From NCBI RefSeq assembly GCF_015704895.1, contig NZ_JADQWB010000025.1:1-58027 (forward strand): a DNA stretch of 58,027 bases. Direction: 5' to 3'. Made by a program: the position numbers and the translations under genes. Below, one piece after another: positions 51,839-58,027 of the stretch. Every line of letters starts with the position of its first letter. Position 1 is the stretch's first letter. Origin of the DNA: Agrobacterium leguminum. Lineage in GTDB: Bacteria; Pseudomonadota; Alphaproteobacteria; Rhizobiales; Rhizobiaceae. Below the pieces are notes generated by a model that was given only the letters and a program-made list of their open reading frames with translations, was not told where the DNA came from and made no database searches.

Positions 51839-53652
51839 CAGGCCACAAGGCCCTTGGTCAGCTCCAGCGCCTGCCGTTCGAACAGCCGGCGGTAGATGCC
51901 GTCATTGAGGCGGATCAGCGCCTGATGGTCACCCTCTTCGACAATCCTGCCCCTGTCGAAGACCAGCAGCCGGTCCAGCGCCCGGACCGTGGAGAGCCGA
52001 TGGGCGATGACGAGCGTGGTGCGACCGACCATCAGCCGCTCCATCGCCTGCTGGATCTGCACTTCGCTTTCGCTGTCGAGGCTGGAAGTGGCCTCGTCCA
52101 GTATCAGCACCGGCGCATCCGCGAGGAAAGCACGGGCGATGGCGACACGCTGACGCTCACCGCCGGACAGCTTGACGCCGCGTTCACCCACCATCGTCTC
52201 ATAACCTTTCGGAAGGGACATGATGAAATCATGGGCGCTGGCCTGTTTCGCCGCCTGCTCGATCTGACGCCGCGTGGCGTCCGGCCGACCATAAGCGATG
52301 TTTTCCGCCAGCGTGCGGTGGAACAGGATGGGCTCCTGCTGCACGATGGCGATCTGGCCGCGCAGGCTCGATTGCGTCACCCCGGCGATATTCTGGCCGT
52401 CGATGCGGATCGCGCCCGACTTGATGTCGTAAAGCCGCTGGATGAGCTTGACGAAGGTTGTCTTGCCCGAACCGGAATGGCCGACCAGACCCACCCGTTC
52501 ACCCGCCTTGATGGTGACCGAAAAGTCATTGTAAAGCGGCGTGGGATGCGCGCCATACTGGAAGGTAACGTGATCGAAGACGATCTCGCCCTTTCCAATT
52601 CTGATCGGCCCTGCATCCGGCCTGTCTTCGATGCCGAGCGGCATCTTGTCCAGCAGCACCAGCTCTTCCATGTCGTTGACGGCGCGTTGCAGGTTGCGGA
52701 TATCCTGCCCCACATCGCGCAGATAACCCTGCAACACGAAGAACATCGCCAGCACGAAGGTAATGTCGCCCGGCGTCGCCAGCCCCTTTTGCCACATGAT
52801 GAGGCCCGTACCCAGAATGCCGGCCTGCATGGAGACCATCATGAAGCTCTGGATCGTGCCGTTCAGCGTGCCACGCTTCCATGTCCTGCGCGTGCGGTTA
52901 TCCCACTTCACCAGCACATGGCCCAGCCGCGTTTCTTCGCGGGTCTCGGCACCGAAGGCCTTGACCACCGAATTGCAGCTGATGGCATCCGCCAGCGCGC
53001 CGCCAAGTCTGGTATCCCAGGCATTGGCAAGCCTTGCCGCCGGCGACACATACCCCATGGAAAGGCCGACCGTAACGCCGATATAGATCAGCGATCCGAG
53101 ACCGACGATCAGGCCCATGACCGGCCAGTAGCTGCCGAGCACGATGGTCGCGCCCACCAGCATGACGATGGACGGCAAAAGCGCGACGAGCAGCAGGTCG
53201 TTGAGCGAATCCAGCGCCCACATGCCGCGCGTGATCTTGCGGACCGTGGAGCCGGCGAAGCTGTTGGCATGCCAGTCGGTGGAGAAACGCTGCACCTTGT
53301 GGAAGCCGTTATTGGCGACATCCGCCATGATTTTCAGCGTCAGCCGGATGATGCCGTTGAAGATGAACCAGCGCAGCACAACGCTCACCAGCCCCAGCGC
53401 CACCACGATGACGAAGGCGCGCAGCGCCTTATCCGCCCCGTTGCCGGCTCCATTGCCGGCCCCGGCGCCACCGGCAATGGCATCGACGATCTGGCCGGAA
53501 AAGACCGGCACCATCACTTCGGCCAGCGTGCTGGCGATCACCAGAACGATGATGAAACCCACCAGCGCCGGCCGATGACGCCAATGGTTGAAAACAAAGC
53601 CGAGCACATGTCGATAGGCATCGGCGCGGAAATCGAGCTTCTTGCGAGTCAT
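51838..53652 (-). CDS. ABC exporter half-transporter (permease-ATPase fusion)
   Basis: This 604-residue protein combines an exporter-type membrane domain (about 20-310, with VPVFSGQIVDAIAGG and NGFHKVQRFSTDWHANSFAGSTVRKITRGM) with an ATPase domain. Walker A is GHSGSGKTT, the signature LSGGERQRVAIARA, and Walker B PVLILDEATSSLD. It probably works as a homodimer; lipid, peptide or drug substrates are possible. The ATG at 53652 is the first in the real coding segment; the open frame upstream has no family similarity. It ends just before the plus-strand terminator. Confidence 0.92.
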   Translation of the reverse strand: MTRKKLDFRADAYRHVLGFVFNHWRHRPALVGFIIVLVIASTLAEVMVPVFSGQIVDAIAGGAGAGNGAGNGADKALRAFVIVVALGLVSVVLRWFIFNGIIRLTLKIMADVANNGFHKVQRFSTDWHANSFAGSTVRKITRGMWALDSLNDLLLVALLPSIVMLVGATIVLGSYWPVMGLIVGLGSLIYIGVTVGLSMGYVSPAARLANAWDTRLGGALADAISCNSVVKAFGAETREETRLGHVLVKWDNRTRRTWKRGTLNGTIQSFMMVSMQAGILGTGLIMWQKGLATPGDITFVLAMFFVLQGYLRDVGQDIRNLQRAVNDMEELVLLDKMPLGIEDRPDAGPIRIGKGEIVFDHVTFQYGAHPTPLYNDFSVTIKAGERVGLVGHSGSGKTTFVKLIQRLYDIKSGAIRIDGQNIAGVTQSSLRGQIAIVQQEPILFHRTLAENIAYGRPDATRRQIEQAAKQASAHDFIMSLPKGYETMVGERGVKLSGGERQRVAIARAFLADAPVLILDEATSSLDSESEVQIQQAMERLMVGRTTLVIAHRLSTVRALDRLLVFDRGRIVEEGDHQALIRLNDGIYRRLFERQALELTKGLVA

Positions 53653-54112
53653 TTTTACCAGCCCAGCGCCCTGTAATCGGCGACCGGTCCTCAAAACGGA
53701 AGTTGGATGGCACAGCCCGGGCGGGAGACGAAGTGATCCCGTCAGATCAATCGGGCTATGGGGGAAGTAAAACCGCATGTCGGGCGCGCTCAGGGCGGGC
53801 CGCGAATGGATATGACCTAGTGTCGGGTCATTCCCTGCGGGAGGGTTTCGAAGAATGCTGGTGTCATGCAACGCCTCCCTTTGTTCGATCTGACGCGGTA
53901 GCGAGATTTGTAACTCAGCGGTCGGAGCTTGCCAAGCGGGTTTTTGCAACCGGCTGGTGAGTGATGCGGAAAGGCCACACCGGTTGGGTGCGTCACTATA
54001 AATCGTGGCCGATGCGACAACGGCACCGGCCACGGCTTTGTCAGGTCTTTATTTCCGTCCGCAACCGGCAGGATGTGCGGCGGAAAATCGGAATGGTATC
54101 TGCCGTTACCGG
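53653..54112. other. Intergenic region between ABC exporter and TctC-like gene
   Basis: This 460-base region has no supported gene. It includes a possible minus-strand terminator for the tctC-like gene: CGTGGCCG (54004-54011) pairs with CGGCCACG (54027-54034) across 15 bases, followed on the minus strand by ATTTAT. The rest should contain the ABC exporter promoter, which I could not place. Confidence 0.5.
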
Positions 54113-55102
54113 TCAGTCCATCTGCACATTCGCATCCTTGACCACCGGTCCCCACTTGGCGATTTCCGCCGCGACGTGGGTTTTCAGCTCATCCGGCGAA
54201 GAGGCGACGATCTTGGCGCTGAATTCCGCCATGCGTGCGGCAACCCCCGGATCGGCAAGCGCCTTCTTGGCCGCGGCATTCAGCTTGTCGACCACCTCGG
54301 CCGGCGTGCCGGCAGGCGCAAAGAGCGCATTCCAGGTATAGGTCTCATAACCCGGCACCGTCTCGGCGATTGTCGGCAGATCCGGGAAGGACGAGGCGCG
54401 CTCCTTGGTCGTGACGCCGAGCGCGCGCAATGTGCCGGATTTGATATGTCCGGACGAAGACGGCAGATTGTCGAACATGATGGAAATCTGGTTGCCGAGC
54501 AGATCGTTGAGCGCCGGGCCTGCACCCTTGTAGGGAACATGCTGCATGCTGACACCGGCCATGCTCTTGAACAGCTCGCCGGAAAGATGCAGCGGGGTGC
54601 CATTGCCGGAAGAGGCATAGGCATGTTTGTCCGGCTCGGCCTTCAAGAGCGCAATCAGTTCCGCCACGCTGTTGACGTTGAGCTTCGGATTGACGACCAG
54701 CACATTCGGCACCACCACGAGCAGCGAAACCGGCGTGAAATCCTTTTCCGGATCGTAAGGCTTGGTCTTGAGAATGAGCGGGTTGAGGGCGTGGGTGGCA
54801 ACCGTGCCCATCAGGATCGTATAGCCGTCGGGATCGGCGCGGGCCACGCGGTCGGCACCGAGATTGCCGCCGGCCCCGGCGACATTTTCAACGACGATCT
54901 GCTGGCCGAGCTCATCACCCATCTTCTGTGCGATAACACGCGCGACCACATCGGTGGAGCCGCCCGCCGCGAAAGGAACGACCAGAGTAATCGTTCGATC
55001 GGGGAAGCCCTGCGCGACCGCAGCCGTTCCCAGCATGCCGAAAGAAACCGCCGCAGCGGCAAGTTTCAGCACCATGCGCCGTTTTGAAGACCGGTAAATC
55101 AT
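54113..55102 (-). CDS. TctC/Bug-family periplasmic binding protein
   Basis: This 329-residue protein has a signal peptide (KLAAAAVSFGMLGTAAVA). The mature start FPDRTITLVVPFAAGGSTDVVARVIAQKMGDELGQ and VVENVAGAGGNLGADRVARADPDGYTILMGT are the hallmark of Bug/TctC receptors of tripartite tricarboxylate transporters. They bind carboxylates or other small anions. No tctA or tctB membrane gene lies nearby, so it is an orphan receptor, as is common for this family. GGAGGG precedes the ATG at 55102. Confidence 0.93.
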   Translation of the reverse strand: MIYRSSKRRMVLKLAAAAVSFGMLGTAAVAQGFPDRTITLVVPFAAGGSTDVVARVIAQKMGDELGQQIVVENVAGAGGNLGADRVARADPDGYTILMGTVATHALNPLILKTKPYDPEKDFTPVSLLVVVPNVLVVNPKLNVNSVAELIALLKAEPDKHAYASSGNGTPLHLSGELFKSMAGVSMQHVPYKGAGPALNDLLGNQISIMFDNLPSSSGHIKSGTLRALGVTTKERASSFPDLPTIAETVPGYETYTWNALFAPAGTPAEVVDKLNAAAKKALADPGVAARMAEFSAKIVASSPDELKTHVAAEIAKWGPVVKDANVQMD

Positions 55103-55216
55103 GAACCCTCCTGTAACATGGCCTCCTCGCCATGGGCGCATAGTAGCTAAAATGCACCTCAGGGCAACCCGCAGGCGGCCGGCCGCTCCCGGCAGGCTTC
55201 GGGAGAAAGAGGATCG

Positions 55217-55324
55217 TTATGATTTCAGACGTTCTTCAACGACCCGCCAGTTGACCAGCTTGTCGAGCACGGCGCGAATATGTTCGGCCTTGCGATTTTC
55301 ATAATCGACGTAATAGGCGTGCTC
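55217..55324 (-). pseudogene. sodB: 3' fragment of an iron superoxide dismutase gene
   Basis: The minus strand encodes 35 residues and a stop codon: EHAYYVDYENRKAEH, then IRAVLDKLVNWRVVEERLKS. This is the C-terminal end of Fe/Mn superoxide dismutase. The His of the DVWEHAYY metal-binding motif is present, but the preceding codon is TGA instead of Trp, and homology stops at 55324. There is no start, promoter or remaining domain, so it is not functional. The clean 5' break suggests a deletion or integration boundary. Confidence 0.85.
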
Positions 55325-55373
55325 TCACACCCTCCCCTAGGGCGGCGGATGAACCTCACCGGCCCATATGAGA

Positions 55374-55401
55374 AAGGCCCTCCCGACGCGGAGAGGGCCT
55401 T
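55374..55401 (-). terminator. Terminator of the GCG_CRPN-motif gene
   Basis: AAGGCCCTC (55374-55382) pairs with GAGGGCCTT (55393-55401) across 10 bases. On the minus strand it follows the stop of the next gene by 6 bases and is trailed by TCTC, a weak U-tract. Confidence 0.65.
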
Positions 55402-55407
55402 GCCCGA

Positions 55408-55734
55408 TCAGTATCGATAATAATCGCGACGGTCGCGGTAGTCGCGATAATCTCTGCGGTCGCGCCACTCACGCCATTCCCGTCTGGCCTGACGCTCGCG
55501 CCATTCACGGCGAGCTTCCCAGCGGTCGCGCCGGTCCCAGCCGCGCTCATAACGCGGTCCGTTCGGACGGCAATAGCCGCGCGGGGTCAAATGGAAGCCG
55601 CGTCCGCAGGCATAATCCACCTTTTGAATGTGGGATGCCGAAGGTGCAGACGGTTGACCGACAGGCATGGCGTTAGCACCGGTGCCGAACAGGGCGCCGA
55701 GAATTAGTCCGGCGGTTAGAATCATCTTGCGCAT
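55408..55734 (-). CDS. Secreted GCG_CRPN-motif protein with Arg/Tyr-rich tail
   Basis: This 108-residue protein has a signal peptide (MILTAGLILGALFGTGANA) and a central ACGRGFHLTPRGYCRPN motif. That is the Cys-Gly...Cys-Arg-Pro-Asn prefix known from a family of small alphaproteobacterial secreted proteins. The last 50 residues are a low-complexity tail of Arg, Asp, Trp and Tyr (WRDRRDYRDYRDRRDYYRY). The two cysteines probably form a disulfide. Function is unknown; a cell-surface or cationic role is a guess. Confidence 0.82.
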   Translation of the reverse strand: MRKMILTAGLILGALFGTGANAMPVGQPSAPSASHIQKVDYACGRGFHLTPRGYCRPNGPRYERGWDRRDRWEARREWRERQARREWREWRDRRDYRDYRDRRDYYRY

Positions 55735-55884
55735 CTTATCTCCCTCCTTGTGGGGTGAAGGGATTTAGCGCCCCGCCGGGTGAACTGCGGCTGAATGAAT
55801 CGTGATCTTTTCGTGGCACGGACGCCAGCGCCCGATCACCGGCCGGCTCTTTCTTTACGAAAGTTTTTACAGAGGGTTTTCCGG

Positions 55885-56067
55885 TCAGCTGGCCAGGGCC
55901 AGAACAAACGCGATGACGATCAGCAGAGGCCCCATCCACCTGAAGTGACGAACAACCGGCGGCTGATTGACCGTATTTTTTGACAGCGGCAGATAACCGA
56001 AGCCGACACATGTCATCCACAGGCCGGCACAAAACATGATGAATTCGTCGATATAGGCTGCGATCAT
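55885..56067 (-). CDS. Small membrane protein
   Basis: This 60-residue frame has two hydrophobic segments (EFIMFCAGLWMTCVGFGYL, 8-26; WMGPLLIVIAFVLALA, 44-59) separated by a short polar loop. The hydrophobic periodicity and reasonable start context (GGGGGCGATG) make it credible. It lies alone between oppositely oriented genes. No family recognised. Confidence 0.5.
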   Translation of the reverse strand: MIAAYIDEFIMFCAGLWMTCVGFGYLPLSKNTVNQPPVVRHFRWMGPLLIVIAFVLALAS

Positions 56068-56335
56068 CGCCCCCCTCCATCCAATGCTATCGCGATCATT
56101 CTACCTGCCCGGCAACGCCTTTAGTAGGGCCTGCTTTCGAACGGCCACCCGGAGAGGGCGTGCCGGCGATGCCTGTCGGCAGCAACCGTCACGAAAGCGT
56201 TATGGAAAGACATTAGAACCGCCGCCGGCCCGTTCAAAAAATGCACGGCTGTGCAACGACCGGCCAGAGCCTTCCCCATCTTTCCGGGGTCAGCGCTCAG
56301 CAGTTCCACTCGCGCCGAAAACATCGGAGACATAG

Positions 56336-57487
56336 ATGAAACGCCGCACCTTTATGATGTCCGCCGCAGGCGCCGCCGCCGGTCTCGCCCTTGCACCGCG
56401 CATGAGCTTCGCCGCTCCGGGCACGATCGACTGGTACACCAGTTCGGATACGAATATCCTCGATTTCTGGTCCAATACGATCAAGCCCGCTTTTGAAGCC
56501 GCCAATCCCGGCCTGAAGCTCAACCTCGTCGATGCCGGCGACAGCGCCGGCATCACCGCCATCGGCGAGCGCGCCATCGCCGCAAAGCAGACGGGCACCG
56601 ATCCGCAGGCCGATTATTTCGAAACGGCCGATCCGCTGCTGCCCACCGGCGGCATCGATGCCGGCATCTATGTGAACATGGCGAAAGCCGGCCTCTCCAA
56701 CTATTCGCGCGTCAATCCGCTCGCCATCCGCAGCGAATACAGCCTGCCCTATCGCGGCAGCCAGGTTCTGCTCGCCTATGACACCAGCAAGCTCAAGCCG
56801 GCGGATGCGCCGAAGACCTGGGATGAACTCGTCAAATGGATCAAGGCCAATCCCGGCCAGTTCGTCTATAACCGTCCCGACAAGGGCGGCTCCGGCGGTA
56901 ACTTCGTCCGCCGCGCCATCCATCAGGCCAACGGCCTCGACCCCAAGGCCTTCACGGTCGACAATTACACCCAGGAAACCGGCGACAAGGCTCTCGGCAA
57001 GGCATGGGCGCTGCTCAAGGACATCGCACCGTCGCTCTATGACAAGGGCGCATATTCCTCCGGCAACACGCAGTCGCTGCAGCTGCTTTCGCAGGGCGTC
57101 GTCACCATGACCCCTGTCTGGTCCGATCAGGTGCTGAAGGCCATCGATCAGGGCGTTCTGCCGCAAGAAACCGGCCTCGTCCAGCTTCAGGATCTGGCGC
57201 TTTGCGGTGATTTCTCGCGCGCCGTGGTGCTTGCCAACGGCGCCAATCGCGACGCCGCCCTGAAGCTCGCCAATTTCGTGCTGTCGGAAGAAATTCAGGG
57301 CGCGATCCTCACCGAACTCGGCGGTTTCCCCGGCGTTTCCTGGGACTATGTGCCGGCCGAACTGCGCAAGCGTTTCGCCGACATCATCCCGCAGACCATT
57401 CCGACCTTCCCGGCCGGCAAATGGGAAACCGCCATCAATGATGGCTGGTATCGCAACGTCGCTCCCAACGTCGACCGCAAGTCGTGA
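56336..57487 (+). CDS. ABC importer binding protein with Tat signal
   Basis: This 383-residue extracellular solute-binding protein starts with a twin-arginine signal (RRTFMMSAAGAAAGLALAPRMSFA). The mature start GTIDWYTSSDTNILDFW and the DYFETADPLLPTGGIDAG and WDELVKWIKANPGQFVYNRP segments resemble polyamine/iron/thiamine type binding proteins (AfuA/PotD group). Export in folded form suggests a cofactor or ligand bound in the cytoplasm. Its stop overlaps the next gene's GTG by 4 bases. The substrate is unknown. Confidence 0.9.
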   Translation: MKRRTFMMSAAGAAAGLALAPRMSFAAPGTIDWYTSSDTNILDFWSNTIKPAFEAANPGLKLNLVDAGDSAGITAIGERAIAAKQTGTDPQADYFETADPLLPTGGIDAGIYVNMAKAGLSNYSRVNPLAIRSEYSLPYRGSQVLLAYDTSKLKPADAPKTWDELVKWIKANPGQFVYNRPDKGGSGGNFVRRAIHQANGLDPKAFTVDNYTQETGDKALGKAWALLKDIAPSLYDKGAYSSGNTQSLQLLSQGVVTMTPVWSDQVLKAIDQGVLPQETGLVQLQDLALCGDFSRAVVLANGANRDAALKLANFVLSEEIQGAILTELGGFPGVSWDYVPAELRKRFADIIPQTIPTFPAGKWETAINDGWYRNVAPNVDRKS

Positions 57488-58027
57488 CCGAGGTTGCGGA
57501 AGGAGCGGTTCGCCCGCTCATCGACAATACGGCAGGCAGGAGGCCAGTCGGCCTCCTGCTCGTCGCCATTCCCGTCTTCCTGATGATCTGGCTGGTCATC
57601 TGGCCTGCCATCAACGCCATCGGCCGCACCGTCTGGCGCACCGGAGCGAGCGGCGAGACGGGTTTCGATCTTTCGAGCTACGGCTTCTTCTTCTCGGACC
57701 GCTACAGCCTCGACAATCTTGCCGTGACGTTGTGGACGACAATGGTCTGCGCGATACTCCTGCTGGCGATCTGCCTGCCGATCGCGCTCTACCTGCGCTT
57801 TTCGCAAGGCCGCCTTTCGGCTTATGTGCAGGCGCTCGCCATCTTCCCGATGTTCGTGCCCTCCATCATCCTCGCCTTCGCCTTCATCCGCGTCCTCGGG
57901 CCCAACGGCATGGTGGACATATTGCTCAATGCGGTCGACCTGCCGAAAATCCGCACGCCCTATCTCACCCCATGGGGACCGGTCATCGGTCTCGTCTGGG
58001 ACAATATTCCGCTGACCGTTCTCATCC
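57484..58027 (+). CDS. ABC importer permease (partial, cut by the window end)
   Basis: The first 181 codons are present. After a short cytoplasmic start come a membrane helix (GLLLVAIPVFLMIWLVIWPAI), a periplasmic loop (GRTVWRTGASGETGF), and further helices (VTLWTTMVCAILLLAICLPIAL; ALAIFPMFVPSIILAFAFIRVLG). The layout matches PotB/CysT-type permeases. GTG start, coupled to the binding-protein stop (GTGA). The remainder lies beyond the window. Confidence 0.88.
   Translation, partial: MTEVAEGAVRPLIDNTAGRRPVGLLLVAIPVFLMIWLVIWPAINAIGRTVWRTGASGETGFDLSSYGFFFSDRYSLDNLAVTLWTTMVCAILLLAICLPIALYLRFSQGRLSAYVQALAIFPMFVPSIILAFAFIRVLGPNGMVDILLNAVDLPKIRTPYLTPWGPVIGLVWDNIPLTVLI

Noticed and set aside
51673..53676. 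667-codon plus-strand frame opposite the ABC exporter
   Set aside because: Shadow of the minus-strand exporter, with no recognisable domain.
55408..55560. Repetitive Arg/Asp/Tyr codons as a CRISPR or microsatellite array
   Set aside because: The repeats are irregular, in frame and within a gene with signal peptide and conserved motif.

Overview
The window reads as a piece of an Agrobacterium genome, most likely of the A. tumefaciens species complex. Three genes recognised from memory support this: a D-psicose (D-allulose) 3-epimerase nearly identical to the characterised A. tumefaciens enzyme (32487-33356), the chromosomal type-B chloramphenicol acetyltransferase CatB (41342-41977), and an AcnB-type aconitase (42310-45099). 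In strain C58 these lie on the linear chromosome, and the density of sugar ABC importers fits that replicon. No tRNA, rRNA, CRISPR array, transposase or integrase was seen.

Left end (1-4800): an AT-richer accessory patch. About 1.2 kb has at most one tiny ORF. It is followed by a two-gene SIR2-HerA anti-phage module and, convergent with it, a ParD/ParE toxin-antitoxin pair whose promoter is overlapped by a palindrome. From 4.8 to 7.6 kb there are small secreted proteins, an ArsR regulator coupled to a double-SRPBCC protein, and a decayed fragment resembling a flavin monooxygenase.

The 7.6-41 kb stretch is dominated by three sugar or polyol import and catabolism clusters. (1) 7.6-17.3 kb: two divergent operons with a MalEFGK-type importer, two SDR dehydrogenases, a kinase of the ADP-dependent glucokinase/phosphofructokinase family, an aldolase-like TIM-barrel protein and a DeoR regulator. 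I know no described pathway with this enzyme set. (2) 17.3-23.7 kb: an Frc-type importer, a ribulokinase-like FGGY kinase and a ROK regulator. (3) 32.5-40.9 kb: an Rbs-type importer with two permeases, two paralogous DTE-family epimerases, an FrcK-like kinase and a LacI regulator with tandem palindromic operators. All three clusters have a strong stem-loop just after the binding-protein gene.

Between and beyond the sugar clusters are a 671-aa membrane-anchored protein of unknown function, a DUF4242-class III nucleotidyl cyclase fusion, an SbmA/BacA-like ABC transporter, an MFS exporter, a Tat-exported cyclase-family hydrolase, CatB and AcnB. Then come an archaic (Csu-like) chaperone-usher pilus operon (45.5-50.1 kb), an ABC-F ATPase, an ABC half-exporter and an orphan TctC-type binding protein. 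A 35-codon 3' remnant of an iron superoxide dismutase gene follows. The right end has a GCG_CRPN-motif protein and the start of a third type of ABC importer, cut by the window edge.
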